A stretch of 64,000 bases of DNA from Micrococcales bacterium (lineage in GTDB: Bacteria; Actinomycetota; Actinomycetes; Actinomycetales; Dermatophilaceae): positions 60,323-124,322 of the forward strand of contig JAJTBD010000011.1 in the NCBI GenBank assembly GCA_021287075.1. The letters are read 5' to 3'. Below are positions 1 through 9,017 of this stretch, in pieces; position 1 is the first letter of the stretch; each line of letters opens with the position of its first letter. The notes beneath the pieces are model-generated. The model was not told the origin of the DNA. It saw nothing but the letters and a program-made list of their open reading frames with translations, and searched no databases. Position numbers and translations under genes: made by a program.

Positions 1-348
1 CCCAGGGTCGTGCACGACCTGAGCCCGAACAGCTCTAGGTGCGCCCCCGCGCCGCGGCGCGTCTGGTCGTTGGCCCACTGCCTTGCGCGCCCGACGAGAG
101 GTCGACACCACATACGGCTCGATCAGATCCCCTGGGCCACAGCCAAAGAGATCGCACAGCGCCGACAAGAGCTTCATGTTCATCCTGGCTGGCGGCGATG
201 TGACGATTCGGTAGACCTGCGTCGGCGTCATGACCACCCCGCGATCGGCCAGATGCGGCACCAGATCCGAAGTAGCGTGCATCCCGTGCTCAGCCATCAC
301 CTGACGGAGGTGCCACCGATAGTCAACCGTCTTCGTTGCTTGGCTCAT
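1..348 (-). CDS. XRE-type helix-turn-helix regulator, 3' end beyond the window
   Basis: Open reading frame of 116 codons running off the left edge without a stop. It begins MSQATKTVDYRWHLRQVMAE. Residues about 10-75 look like a Cro/XRE helix-turn-helix: a two-helix start, then a recognition segment around VVMTPTQVYRIV and the hydrophobic LLSALCDLFGCGPGDLIEP, typical of this fold. The ATG lies inside the last codons of the upstream recombinase gene in another frame, a 26-nt overlap that implies translational coupling. A small HTH protein coupled to a tyrosine recombinase is common in actinobacterial integrative elements, where it controls or assists recombination; that role is inferred. The C-terminal tail is Arg/Pro-rich. 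The family call is good, the exact function unknown. Confidence 0.75.
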   Translation of the reverse strand, partial: MSQATKTVDYRWHLRQVMAEHGMHATSDLVPHLADRGVVMTPTQVYRIVTSPPARMNMKLLSALCDLFGCGPGDLIEPYVVSTSRRARKAVGQRPDAPRRGGAPRAVRAQVVHDPG

Positions 349-1471
349 CATTCGGCCTTTCCGTCGGTGGGGTGAACGCTCGGTCCAAAGCCTGTCGCAC
401 CACCTGGTTGCGGTAGTCGCCTGACACCCCGGTGTACAGAGCAGTCGTCGAACCCCAGCGGTGCCCAGCTTGCTCCTGGACGAATCGGTGGTCGAAACCA
501 TCTTCGATCAAATGGGTGACGTATGAGTGTCGCAGGCAGTGCGGATGCAGGAGGGGGTCGAGCCCCAACTCCTCGCGCCACTGCGCGAATCTGCGATCGA
601 CATGGTGACTGCTGACCCGGCCCTGTCTCTCCGTGGGCCACAACGCCGGCGAGGTCGTCTGGAACTGCGGACGCACCTGCTCCACGTACTGGGCCAGCGC
701 CTCGCTCGCCCACCGGTGCACCGCGACGACCCCTCGACGACGCGGCCCGGAACCACGCGAGGCCTTCCCCCATCGCACGTTGCACACTCCGTACTTGCCG
801 AACTCCGGCGCTGCCGGGTTTCGCGTGAAGTCGTGCACGTCCAACATCGCCGCCTCTCTGCGCCGTAGCCCGAAGGCATAGATGACCTTGAAGAGGGTCG
901 CATCCCGGTACGCCGTCGCCCACCCCTTGCGGCCCGAGCCATGCGCCTGGAACGCACGCTCATCCGCATGGTCGAGCAGTCGCTGGACCTCCACCCGCGT
1001 CAAAGGGCGGACTTGCGGACGCGCCTCCGTCTCGATCACGTGCGCGGTGGTGTTCCACTCGTGGAAGATCTGGACAGGATGCGAGCCAAACATCTCCATG
1101 GACCGCTCGCCCCATCCGTAACGAGGGTCCACGAGGTAGTCACAGAACAGCGCAACGGCCTGCTGGTAGGCGCGCACGGTCGAAGTGGCCACCGGCCTGG
1201 GCTCAGACACCAGATGCGTCGTCCAGTCCTCGACATCCACGGGGCCCCACTCCCACGGCATCGAACCGCAGAACTCCATGAATCGGCGAACCTGCCGGTC
1301 CCGCGCGTGGATCGTGGCGAGGTTCAACGACCGAGCCCGCTGCTGATTGGCGAACCCCTGCAACATCTCCTCGACGAAGGCGTCAGCCGTCGCGACCGGG
1401 TCTCCCGACGCCCTGAACGGCAGGACGAGCGCGCCCATGTCCCCGTCGTCATCCACCACATGAGCGAACAT
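323..1471 (-). CDS. Tyrosine-type site-specific recombinase/integrase
   Basis: A 382-residue phage-integrase-family enzyme (XerC/D superfamily). The N-terminal part (about 40-150) resembles a SAM-like core-binding domain. The catalytic part carries the expected residues: Arg in AFGLRRREA near 204, the HCLRH box with His and Arg near 311-314, GHRWG His near 337, and the nucleophile Tyr in ALYTGV near 346. All are present, so the enzyme looks active. It overlaps the downstream XRE gene. The ATG sits at the edge of a 13-bp repeat (1471-1483) that recurs upstream, so the repeats may be recombinase binding sites and may also regulate this gene. G+C is lower than in neighbouring housekeeping genes, consistent with transfer. 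Confidence 0.9.
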   Translation of the reverse strand: MFAHVVDDDGDMGALVLPFRASGDPVATADAFVEEMLQGFANQQRARSLNLATIHARDRQVRRFMEFCGSMPWEWGPVDVEDWTTHLVSEPRPVATSTVRAYQQAVALFCDYLVDPRYGWGERSMEMFGSHPVQIFHEWNTTAHVIETEARPQVRPLTRVEVQRLLDHADERAFQAHGSGRKGWATAYRDATLFKVIYAFGLRRREAAMLDVHDFTRNPAAPEFGKYGVCNVRWGKASRGSGPRRRGVVAVHRWASEALAQYVEQVRPQFQTTSPALWPTERQGRVSSHHVDRRFAQWREELGLDPLLHPHCLRHSYVTHLIEDGFDHRFVQEQAGHRWGSTTALYTGVSGDYRNQVVRQALDRAFTPPTERPNDEPSNEDG

Positions 1472-1623
1472 ACATCAAATGCATGATTCGTACATCACAT
1501 GCAAGAAAGCCCGGAAAATCCGGGGCTGAGAACGCCCGCCAAGAGCCGCAGTCGATCGGACTAGAACCCTGAGAACCCCGGAAAATCAGCCTTCCCGGGA
1601 CTCGGGATCCTACATCTGCTGCA
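1471..1623. repeat. Three copies of a TACATCNNNTGCA repeat beside the integrase
   Basis: TACATCAAATGCA (1471-1483), TACATCACATGCA (1491-1503) and TACATCTGCTGCA (1611-1623). The first two are spaced 20 bp start to start, about two helical turns. Between the second and third are paired copies of CCGGAAAATC (1511-1520, 1578-1587) and CTGAGAAC (1526-1533, 1569-1576). Position next to the recombinase start suggests recombinase arm/core sites or an element end; that is inference. Confidence 0.55.
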
Positions 1624-1636
1624 ATATGTCAGCGTT

Positions 1637-2443
1637 TCAGTGCACGGTGACGTGGACGTGGTCGTAGTGGTTGGCGGTGACGCCGCCGCGGTCGGCCATG
1701 GCCCGCCAGCCGCTCGCGCCGTCGACCCAGATCTGCTGGCGCCAGATCACGTACTTCACGTCGAGCTCGTCCGCGTGACTGATGAGGTATGCCGCGACCT
1801 GGTCACCGAGCGCGCGGCCGGCGCTCGTGCCGTAGCCGGGGATCATCAGGTCGAGGGCGCGGCCGCTCGGGTGGTCCGGCAGGCTGTCGGCCCGCACCCC
1901 GCCGGTCGTGGTGATCTGCGGGAAGTTGGCGCGGATCGCCTGAAGGGTCTGCACGGCATTCGGCTGGAGACCGGTGGTCGAGATGCTGGTGGCCGTCGTC
2001 GTCGACGTCGTGGACGTGGTCGCCGAGGAGGTGCCGCTGGACGTGCTGCCCGACGAGCCGCCGGTGCTGGCGGACGAGCCGGCAGTCGTGGTGCCGGTCG
2101 ATCCAGTCGAGGTGCCGCGTGTGGGGGTGCCGGCGGAGCCGCTGGACGTGCCGCGCGTCGCCGTGCCGGAGCCGTCGCGAACGGGCCGCTTGCGCTGCTG
2201 TGCCTCCCGCTTGCCGGAGTCACGTGCTCCGGCGTCGGCGGACTTCTTCGCCGCGGGACGAGTGTGCTTGCCAGACTGCTTCTTTGGTGTGGCCTGCCGC
2301 GTCTGCGTCTGCGTCTGCCGCGACTGCGCCGAGCCGGGGCCCTCGTGGGCCGATGCGCTCGCGGCGCCGGTGCCCGCGATCAGGCCGGTGGCGAGCAGCG
2401 CCGTTGTCGTGATGCGGGCGCGCTTGCTGGATGTGGGGGACAT
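1637..2443 (-). CDS. Secreted protein with LAS-type peptidase-like C-terminal domain
   Basis: 268 residues from an ATG preceded by AGGAG. Residues 1-33 form a signal peptide (basic start, hydrophobic TTALLATGLIAGTGAASASA). A long Ser/Thr/Gly-rich, low-complexity linker (about 35-150) looks like a cell-wall spanning region. The C-terminal part has HPSGRALDLMIPGYG and YDHVHVTV, which match the HxxGxAxD and HxH zinc-ligand signatures of Hedgehog/D-Ala-D-Ala carboxypeptidase-like (M15/VanY-type) folds; similar domains are common in actinobacterial secreted proteins. It may trim peptidoglycan, but activity is unproven. The same frame stays open far upstream, but that region is antisense to the next gene and lacks a start with signal peptide. 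Confidence 0.75.
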   Translation of the reverse strand: MSPTSSKRARITTTALLATGLIAGTGAASASAHEGPGSAQSRQTQTQTRQATPKKQSGKHTRPAAKKSADAGARDSGKREAQQRKRPVRDGSGTATRGTSSGSAGTPTRGTSTGSTGTTTAGSSASTGGSSGSTSSGTSSATTSTTSTTTATSISTTGLQPNAVQTLQAIRANFPQITTTGGVRADSLPDHPSGRALDLMIPGYGTSAGRALGDQVAAYLISHADELDVKYVIWRQQIWVDGASGWRAMADRGGVTANHYDHVHVTVH

Positions 2444-2671
2444 GGGATCTCCTGATGGATCGGTGTGGTCTTGCGTCCCGGCCTGGGTGCCTTGCCCTTC
2501 GAAGGTAGGCACACCCTCACGCATAATCCAAACCCTGTGAACACATTTGTAGGTTGTGAATTCCCTCTCATGCCAACGCTTTTCGCTTATCGCGCACCTA
2601 GTCGGCGCACAGGGGGTATTCAGCAGGGAGGTGGTTTCCCTAGACTCCACACGGAGGGAAGGGGACTGGAT

Positions 2672-4963
2672 ATGGGGATCTTCGGCCGACGTGGTCGCCG
2701 TGGGGACGAGCAATCGGGTGACCGGCCAAACGACACTGGTGGCTCGGCACCGGCGGGACCCCCGGCGGCGCGGGCGCAGCTCGAGGAGCTGACCCGGCTC
2801 CACGGCATACCGGCGAGTGTTGAGGGGCCGAGCCTGACGGCCCGGTGGCCACAGCCGGACGGTGGGGAGGTCCGCGCGTGGGTGTCGGGCCTGACGGGCG
2901 GACCTGCTCGGGTGGTCGTCGAGACACGCGACCCGGACCAGGCCCAGGGCGACGCCGACGAGCGACACCAGGCCTTCACGTGGGGGGAGTGGGACTCCGC
3001 GCCGTTCCTCTGGCAGATCCAGCCCGACGCCGCCTCGGCACGACTGGAGTGGTTCCCCGGACTCGCGACGGCACCCACCTGGGACGAGCAGCGGGCGATG
3101 CTGGAGGCGGTCCTCCCGAGCCTGCCATCGGCCCTGGGCTGTGTCCCCGAGGAGTGGTTCGCACCCGTCCTCGCGATCCGTTATGAGCACCCGGGCAGGT
3201 GGGTGGAGCTGGTGGTCTCGCCGGAGGGGTGCACCGTCCGTGTCCCGACGGCCGCCGGGCCCCGGGACAGCCTCGTGCGGGCCGACCCGGCGGTGCTGCG
3301 GCTTGCTGTGGGCACGATCGTCGACATCACCGCCCAGCGCGGGGAGGACCCGGCCGACTATGAGCGCTCGCTCGGCGGGGGCACCGGGATCGGCTTCGTC
3401 ACGATGGTCGGTGACCCGGGCTGGGAGGCCCGCTCCATCCTCGACGTCCCGGACGGGGTGCCAGAGCAGCCGGATGAGGCGGCGGCCTCGGAGCGACGGA
3501 CCCTGAGGCTGTGGGCCGCCGGTCAGCTGGGGCTGTCATCCCAGGCTGCCGCGCGGCTGGCCCGCGACCCGGAGGTGGAGGTGCGGCGGCAGCTGGTGCG
3601 GCACCCGTCGGACGACGTCGTGCGCGCCGCGGTCGAGGCCAACGCCGACCTGCGTCCGCTCGCGATCGACGCAGGGCGTCTCAGGGTCGACCCGGCCGAG
3701 GTCGGGGAGGTGGGGAGCCGGCAGGAGGCGGAGGCCATCGCGGAGGGACCCGACCCGATCCCGGAGCGGATCCAGATCGCGCTGGTCCAGGCGCTGGGTG
3801 ACGGGCCGGTGCTCGGCAGGACCGTCGCGAAGCCCGGACGCCTCGGCGCCCCCGCACTGCGGGCGGTGGCCGAGATGGACGTGCGTGCCAGCGACAGCGC
3901 CCGGGCGCAGCTGGTGGTCCTCGGGGAGATGCCCTTCGCGGAGCTGGGGGAGGAGGCCCGGGCGCGGCTGGCCTCGCAGATGCCGGAGGGCGACCCTCGC
4001 ACGCCCGAGTGGCAGCTGGCGATCGCCCAGGACGGCAGCGAGCGTGAGTGGGGGCCGCTGAGCGCCCGCACCGACCTGAGCGACGAGGCCTTCGACATCC
4101 TGGTGGGCCACGCAGCTGCGGGGGCGCCCGGCCTCTACGTCCTGGGGCGCGACGCGCGGTGCCCTCGGCGGGTCCGGGATCTCCTGCGCCAGCGTGGGGG
4201 CGGGGCCTTGATCCTGCGCAACCCGGCGCTCGAGGCCGACGAGCTGGACGCGCGCGCCGACGACGACGCCGGCTTTGTCCGCGCCCTGGTGCGACACCCC
4301 GATCTGGACGACGCCACGCGCCTGCGGATCCTGCTGGACCGCGGCGCCGACATGGACGGCGGGCTTCCCGGCGACTCGACCGAGATCGCCCAGGTCGTCG
4401 CTGCGCTCGGCCCGCTCGATCCCGGCCAGCTCCGCGCCCTGGCCAGGGCCGGGTTCGCCCAGGCCCGGGGGCTAGTCGCGCGTGCCGACCGCTACGACGA
4501 CCCCGAGCTCTGGCGGATCCTCGTGGTGTTGGCCAGGACAAGCCGGACCGAGCGGTCGCTGCTGGAGCGTCCCGACGTGCCGGAGTGGGCTGCGTTGATG
4601 CTGGCTCGTCCGGCTCGTGCCCGTGCTGAGTACCAAGCTGCGAGTCTTGACGACTACGCCGACGACCCTGTCCGTCAAGGGCTTCGCGCCGCGGCAGACA
4701 CCCGCGGTGTGCTGCCAGGCCAGGTCTTGTCGGGAGCCGATCCCCTGGCCGCAGCCGTTGTCGCGCGGGCCGTCGTGTTCGCGGGGAAGGAGCCCGCGGC
4801 GGCTTTCATCCGCTCGGCCACGACACACCCCGACTGGTTCGTGCGGGCCTGCCTGCTCGACAACCCCTATCTCCCACAGGGAGAGCTCCGCAAGGCAGCC
4901 CGCACCCTCATGGGCGACCAGGATCCGGTGGTGCGGCGGCTGGCGGGGCTCCGGGCCAGGTGA
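2672..4963 (+). CDS. Leucine-rich-variant (LRV)-like repeat protein, function unknown
   Basis: 763 residues. The start MGIFGRRGRRG at 2672 is chosen because GGAGGGAAGGGG precedes it; the frame is open further upstream but that part runs into a divergent promoter region. The first third (to about 270) is a non-repeat domain of unknown type. The remainder contains degenerate helical repeats such as LARDPEVEVRRQLVRHP and VRALVRHPDLDDATRLRIL, typical of LRV/HEAT-like solenoids that bind proteins. No signal peptide, membrane segment or catalytic motif is visible. It sits 7 bp upstream of a DUF1992 gene and is probably cotranscribed with it. Function not recognised. Confidence 0.7.
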   Translation: MGIFGRRGRRGDEQSGDRPNDTGGSAPAGPPAARAQLEELTRLHGIPASVEGPSLTARWPQPDGGEVRAWVSGLTGGPARVVVETRDPDQAQGDADERHQAFTWGEWDSAPFLWQIQPDAASARLEWFPGLATAPTWDEQRAMLEAVLPSLPSALGCVPEEWFAPVLAIRYEHPGRWVELVVSPEGCTVRVPTAAGPRDSLVRADPAVLRLAVGTIVDITAQRGEDPADYERSLGGGTGIGFVTMVGDPGWEARSILDVPDGVPEQPDEAAASERRTLRLWAAGQLGLSSQAAARLARDPEVEVRRQLVRHPSDDVVRAAVEANADLRPLAIDAGRLRVDPAEVGEVGSRQEAEAIAEGPDPIPERIQIALVQALGDGPVLGRTVAKPGRLGAPALRAVAEMDVRASDSARAQLVVLGEMPFAELGEEARARLASQMPEGDPRTPEWQLAIAQDGSEREWGPLSARTDLSDEAFDILVGHAAAGAPGLYVLGRDARCPRRVRDLLRQRGGGALILRNPALEADELDARADDDAGFVRALVRHPDLDDATRLRILLDRGADMDGGLPGDSTEIAQVVAALGPLDPGQLRALARAGFAQARGLVARADRYDDPELWRILVVLARTSRTERSLLERPDVPEWAALMLARPARARAEYQAASLDDYADDPVRQGLRAAADTRGVLPGQVLSGADPLAAAVVARAVVFAGKEPAAAFIRSATTHPDWFVRACLLDNPYLPQGELRKAARTLMGDQDPVVRRLAGLRAR

Positions 4964-4970
4964 GCGGGGG

Positions 4971-5471
4971 ATGAGCCAGCACCACGAGTCGCACATCGAG
5001 CGCCAGATCCGCGAGGCGGTCGAGCGGGGTGACTTCGACAACCTCTCCGGCGCCGGCAAGCCGCTGCCCGACATGGGCGAGCACCATGACGAGGAGTGGT
5101 GGGTCAAGCAGCTGGTCAAGCGCGAGCAACTCGACATGTCCGGTGCCTTGCCGCCGGTGCTGGCACTGCGCAAGGAGGCCGGCGGCTTCCCGGCCTCGCT
5201 GGTAGAGCTGCGCACCGAGCAGAGCGTGCGGGCAGTCCTCGAGGACTTCAACCGGCGGGTGCGCGAGGACCGGCTGCGCCCGGCCGTGGGACCCTTCCCA
5301 CCGCTGCTGGCCCGCACCGTCGACGTCGACGAGCTCGTCGAGCAGTGGCGGGCGCTCCGCGCCGACCGCACCGAGGCGCCTGCTGATCAGGCGAGCAGGC
5401 CGCAGACAAAAACCCCTGTGCGCCAAGGCTTCTGGGCAAGGACCATCCGCCGCGGGCGACCCTCCGGCTGA
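4971..5471 (+). CDS. DUF1992 (DnaJ-C28 homology) domain protein
   Basis: 166 residues from ATG 4971, 7 bp after the previous stop. The N-terminal motif ERQIREAVERGDFDNLSGAG followed by KPLP is diagnostic of DUF1992, the conserved domain shared with eukaryotic DNAJC28; no J domain is present. The family is small, cytoplasmic and without established biochemical activity. The basic C-terminus (WARTIRRGRPSG) could bind nucleic acid, but this is speculation. It is convergent with msrA, 16 bp away. Confidence 0.8.
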   Translation: MSQHHESHIERQIREAVERGDFDNLSGAGKPLPDMGEHHDEEWWVKQLVKREQLDMSGALPPVLALRKEAGGFPASLVELRTEQSVRAVLEDFNRRVREDRLRPAVGPFPPLLARTVDVDELVEQWRALRADRTEAPADQASRPQTKTPVRQGFWARTIRRGRPSG

Positions 5472-5487
5472 CCGTCGCCGCCTCCCG

Positions 5488-6180
5488 TCAGGCGGGCGGC
5501 TCGACGTCCTGCTGGGCCGGGAGGTTGGCGACGCCGACGGGGCAGCTGAGGCCATTGGGCCCGTGGTTGCAGTAGCCGCCCGGGTTCTTGTGGAGGTACT
5601 GCTGGTGGTAGTCCTCCGCGTAGTAGAACGGGCCGGCCTCGTCGGCGGGCCGGATCTCGGTCGTGATCTCGCCGGCGCCGGCTGCGCTCAGCACCTGCTG
5701 GAATGCCGCCCGCGTGGCCTCGGCGGCGCGCTGCTGTCCCGGGGTGGTCCAGTAGATGCACGAGCGGTAGCACGTGCCGACGTCGTTGTACTGGCGCATC
5801 CCCTGGGTCGGGTCGTGGTTCTCCCAGAACGCCTTGAGCAGCAGCTCGGGCGAGGTCTGCGCCGGGTCATAGGCCACGAGCACGACCTCGGCGTGACCGG
5901 TCAGGCCGGTGCACGACTCCTCATAGGTCGGGTGGGGCGTGATGCCGCCCATGTAGCCGGCCGCCGTCGTCACGACACCCGGCAGCTGCCAGAAGATCCG
6001 CTCGACACCCCAGAAGCAGCCCATCCCGACGTAGAGCGTCTCGGTGCCCTCGGGCCACGGCCCCTCCAGCGGCGTGCCGAGCACCTCGTGGGTGACCGGC
6101 ACGGCATAGGGCCGCTCGGGGCGACCCGGCAGGGCCTCCTCGGGGGTGGGCAGGGTCGTGCGCTTGCCTAGTCCGAACAC
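5488..6180 (-). CDS. msrA: Peptide methionine-S-sulfoxide reductase MsrA
   Basis: 230 residues from a GTG. Repairs oxidised proteins by reducing the S epimer of methionine sulfoxide, using thioredoxin-type electron donors. The catalytic box [13 protein letters not shown] lies near residue 53, and the conserved regions [24 protein letters not shown] and FWENHDPTQ follow. The C-terminal [15 protein letters not shown] contributes a resolving cysteine, so this resembles the longer E. coli-type MsrA with an N-terminal extension. Monocistronic, convergent with the DUF1992 gene and divergent from the GNAT gene. Confidence 0.95.
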   Translation of the reverse strand: MFGLGKRTTLPTPEEALPGRPERPYAVPVTHEVLGTPLEGPWPEGTETLYVGMGCFWGVERIFWQLPGVVTTAAGYMGGITPHPTYEESCTGLTGHAEVVLVAYDPAQTSPELLLKAFWENHDPTQGMRQYNDVGTCYRSCIYWTTPGQQRAAEATRAAFQQVLSAAGAGEITTEIRPADEAGPFYYAEDYHQQYLHKNPGGYCNHGPNGLSCPVGVANLPAQQDVEPPA

Positions 6181-6242
6181 CCGTCCAGTCTCACACGAAA
6201 CCCGGTTGCCGCCACAGGCCAGGGTGGCGCAGGATCGGGCCC

Positions 6243-7271
6243 GTGCCAGTCGACCTTGTCTCCTTTGACGCCGCCGACCCCCACGACGAGGAGCAGCTCG
6301 TCGCCTGGGTGGAGGTGTGGTCCCGCAGCCTCCTGCACGATCTCGGCCCGGAGCAGGGCAGCCCGTGGAGTGTCGCGGAGATACGCGCGCAGTCGATGTC
6401 GCCCAACTATCGCCGCGAGACCGTGCTGGCCGTCGACCGCGCCAGCGGCGAGCCGGTCGGGCTGGGCGGCATCAGCCTCCCCCTGCGCGACAACACCCAC
6501 CTGGTCACCCTGCGCCTCCAGGTCGACCCGGCCCATCGCCGCCAGGGCATCGGCAGTCAGATCCTCGAGTGGGCCCACGGGCGCTGGCGCGACTCGGGCC
6601 GCCCGACCATCCTGTGCGAGACGGCGTGGAATGTCGGAAACGACGACGGCTCAGGCGAGTTCGCCCGCCTCAATGGGTATGCCGCGGCGCAGACGACCGT
6701 GCGCAGCGACCAGCTCCTCGCCGAGACGGTGCCCTCGATCCGGGCGGGCCTGCCGGCGATCGTCGAGCAGATCGGCGCCGCCGGATATGACACGCTCACG
6801 TGGGTGGACGGGAGCCCCGAGGAGTGGTTCGAGCAGCGGGCCTTCCTGGCGCGCCGCATGTCGACCGACATCCCCCTGGGCGAGCTCGACATGGCCGAGG
6901 AGGACTGGGACGCCGAGCGCATCCGTGAGGAGGACCGCCTGACAAGGGAATCCGGACGCCGCTTCGTCGACACCGTTGTGCGGCACAGGGATTCGGGGCA
7001 GCTCGCCGGATACACCCGGATCGCCGTGTCGGCGGAGACGCCCCATCTCGCCTACCAGCTGGACACGCTCGTGATCCGCGAGCACCGCGGCATCCGCCTC
7101 GGTCGGGCGCTCAAGGCGGTCAACGTCGTCAGGCTCGCCGACGAACTGCCGGGAGTGCAGCGGGTGCGCACGTGGAACGCCGAGGAGAACAGCCACATGA
7201 TCGCGGTCAACTCCGAGCTCGGCTACGAGCCGACCGGATACCTGCGCGAGTGGCAGCGCCGGGGAGGCTGA
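6243..7271 (+). CDS. GNAT-family N-acetyltransferase with two GNAT-like domains
   Basis: 342 residues from a GTG 62 bp from divergent msrA. The first half has the acetyl-CoA loop in [16 protein letters not shown] (about residues 96-111); the second half carries a degenerate copy near [18 protein letters not shown] and ending [17 protein letters not shown], the usual GNAT C-terminal strand. Tandem-GNAT proteins of this size are frequent in actinobacteria and act on small molecules. It is too diverged from MshD for me to assign mycothiol synthesis, and the substrate is unknown. Confidence 0.8.
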   Translation: MPVDLVSFDAADPHDEEQLVAWVEVWSRSLLHDLGPEQGSPWSVAEIRAQSMSPNYRRETVLAVDRASGEPVGLGGISLPLRDNTHLVTLRLQVDPAHRRQGIGSQILEWAHGRWRDSGRPTILCETAWNVGNDDGSGEFARLNGYAAAQTTVRSDQLLAETVPSIRAGLPAIVEQIGAAGYDTLTWVDGSPEEWFEQRAFLARRMSTDIPLGELDMAEEDWDAERIREEDRLTRESGRRFVDTVVRHRDSGQLAGYTRIAVSAETPHLAYQLDTLVIREHRGIRLGRALKAVNVVRLADELPGVQRVRTWNAEENSHMIAVNSELGYEPTGYLREWQRRGG

Positions 7272-7327
7272 CGGGGACGGGGCTGCGCGGGGGAGGCGCG
7301 CCGTGCGCCCCGGTGGGCCAGGTCACA

Positions 7328-7333
7328 TAGGCT
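7328..7333 (+). promoter_or_regulatory. Putative -10 box (TAGGCT) of metB, leaderless
   Basis: TAGGCT ends 6 nt before the metB ATG, placing transcription start at or next to the A of the start codon. The hexamer lies in the loop side of an inverted repeat GGGCCAG (7315-7321) / CTGGCCC (7332-7338). Confidence 0.5.
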
Positions 7334-7339
7334 GGCCCA

Positions 7340-8518
7340 ATGACGGACTCGCTTGGTTTCTCCTCCCGCGCCATCCACGCCGGTCAGGAGCCCGACCCGA
7401 CCACCGGCGCCGTGGTGACGCCGATCTACCAGACCTCGACGTTCAAGCAGGACGGCATCGGCGGCTTCCGTGGTGGCTACGAGTACAGCCGCTCGGCCAA
7501 CCCGACCCGCACCGCGCTCGAGGAGTGCATCGCCGCCCTCGAGGGCGGGGAGCGGGGCTTCGCCTTCGCCTCCGGCCTCGCCGGCCAGGACACGGTCATC
7601 CGCGCGCTGCTGCGCCCCGGTGACCACGTGGTCGTCCCCTCGGATGCCTATGGCGGGACCTACCGGATGTTCAACAAGGTCGCCCTGCCGTGGGGCGTCG
7701 AGCACGACATCGCCGCGATCGCCGACCCAGAGGCCGTGCGCGCCAAGATCCGCCCCGGCCAGACCAAGATGGTCTGGGTCGAGACCCCCACCAACCCCAT
7801 GCTCGGGATCGCCGACGTCACCGCGCTCGCCGAGATCGCCCACGAGGCCGGCGCCGTGCTCGTCGTCGACAACACCTTCGCCTCGTCCTATCTCCAGCAG
7901 CCGATCGCGCTGGGCGCCGACATCGTCACGCACTCGGCGACCAAATACAGCGGCGGCCACTCCGACGTCGTGGGCGGCCTCGTCGTAGTCGCCAAGGAGA
8001 TCGGGGTCCCCGCCTTCGCCGACGCCGCCGAGCGCGTCGCCTTCATGCAGAACTCGATGGGCGCGGTCGCCGGGCCCTTCGACTCCTGGCTGGTGCTGCG
8101 CGGCCTGAAGACCCTCGCGGTGCGCATGGACCGGCACAGCGACAACGCCGAGAAGGTCGTGGAGTTCCTCTCCGGCCACCCCGGCGTCTCGGCCGTGCAC
8201 TATCCGGGTCTGGAGTCCCACCCCGGGCACGAGGTCGCGGCCCGGCAGATGAAGCGCTTCGGCGGCATGGTCTCCTTCCAGGTCGCCGCCGGCGAGGACG
8301 TCGCCGTCAAGGTCTGCGCCGAGACCCAGCTGTGGACCCTGGGCGAGTCGCTCGGCGGCGTCGAGTCGCTCATCGAGCACCCGGCCCGCATGACGCACGC
8401 CTCGGTGCGCGGCACGGAGCTGGAGGTCCCCGCCGACCTCATCCGCCTCTCGGTCGGCATCGAGGAGGTCGACGACCTCATCGCCGACCTGAAGCAGGCG
8501 CTCGACCGCCTCGCCTGA
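7340..8518 (+). CDS. metB: Cystathionine gamma-synthase
   Basis: 392-residue PLP enzyme of the Cys/Met metabolism family, joining an O-acylhomoserine and cysteine to cystathionine in methionine synthesis. Recognisable features are the N-terminal STFKQDGIGGFRGGYEYSRSANPTR, the cofactor region GLAGQDTVIRALLRPGDHVV, and the Schiff-base lysine in THSATKYSGGHSDVVGG near residue 200. Length is typical. Distinguishing gamma-synthase from gamma-lyase is not certain by eye, but position next to greA/mca matches metB of M. tuberculosis (Rv1079). A small membrane protein follows after 3 bp. Confidence 0.88.
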   Translation: MTDSLGFSSRAIHAGQEPDPTTGAVVTPIYQTSTFKQDGIGGFRGGYEYSRSANPTRTALEECIAALEGGERGFAFASGLAGQDTVIRALLRPGDHVVVPSDAYGGTYRMFNKVALPWGVEHDIAAIADPEAVRAKIRPGQTKMVWVETPTNPMLGIADVTALAEIAHEAGAVLVVDNTFASSYLQQPIALGADIVTHSATKYSGGHSDVVGGLVVVAKEIGVPAFADAAERVAFMQNSMGAVAGPFDSWLVLRGLKTLAVRMDRHSDNAEKVVEFLSGHPGVSAVHYPGLESHPGHEVAARQMKRFGGMVSFQVAAGEDVAVKVCAETQLWTLGESLGGVESLIEHPARMTHASVRGTELEVPADLIRLSVGIEEVDDLIADLKQALDRLA

Positions 8519-8521
8519 GCG

Positions 8522-8887
8522 ATGGCCCACGACCCCGACCGCCCCGACTGGGTGGCCGAGGACTGGGTCTCGCCCCGCCGTGCTGCGGGCGCCCTGCGGC
8601 TCGCCTGGGCGCTGACCGCGCTCGTCCCCGTCGGTCTCGCGGCCGGCTGGGGGCTGTGGCGGGGGCTGCTCGCGCTCGCCTCCCCAGACGCCGCACCGGC
8701 GCGTTGGCTCCAGATCCTCTGTGGCACACCGGCGCTCGCGCTCGGCCTGCTCCTGCCTGTGCTTGCGGTCCATCACGGAGAGGTCGCCCGGCGCGGGCGC
8801 CGCACGTCCGGGCTGGGCCCGATGCTCATCGGCGCGAGCGTCTTCGTCCTTGGCCTCGGTGGGGCGCTTCTCGCCGCCACGTCCTAG
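8522..8887 (+). CDS. Small membrane protein, function unknown
   Basis: 121 residues starting 3 bp after metB and probably cotranscribed. Three hydrophobic stretches are visible: about 25-50 (LAWALTALVPVGLAAGWGLW), 66-85 (ILCGTPALALGLLLPVLAV) and 100-119 (PMLIGASVFVLGLGGALLAA), separated by short basic loops. The N-terminus is acidic and Trp-rich (DRPDWVAEDWVSPRR). No known domain recognised. Confidence 0.65.
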   Translation: MAHDPDRPDWVAEDWVSPRRAAGALRLAWALTALVPVGLAAGWGLWRGLLALASPDAAPARWLQILCGTPALALGLLLPVLAVHHGEVARRGRRTSGLGPMLIGASVFVLGLGGALLAATS

Positions 8888-8909
8888 GTATGCCGCGCCC
8901 GCGGCATAC
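8888..8909. terminator. GTATGCCGCG palindromic hairpin between convergent genes
   Basis: Perfect 10-bp inverted repeat (8888-8897 and 8900-8909) with a 2-nt centre, starting right after the stop of the membrane-protein gene. One of the recurrent GGTATGCCGC hairpins in this window. Confidence 0.6.
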
Positions 8910-8970
8910 GCCTCATCGGTCGCCCCGGTGCGGCGAGGGTGCCGCGCGCGGGATCGGCCCCGGACACGAC

Positions 8971-9002
8971 GAGGGCGCCTCCCCGATGGGGAAGGCGCCC
9001 TC
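8971..9002 (-). terminator. greA terminator hairpin
   Basis: GAGGGCGCCT at 8971 pairs with AGGCGCCCTC ending at 9002, with further C:G pairs inside and a 3-nt GAT loop. It lies 16 bp beyond the greA stop. Confidence 0.7.
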
Positions 9003-9017
9003 GAGCGTCTGGCCGGA

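Noticed and set aside
10..375. 121-codon plus-strand frame at the left edge
   Set aside because: Antisense to the XRE gene, which has a clear HTH; His/Arg-rich shadow.
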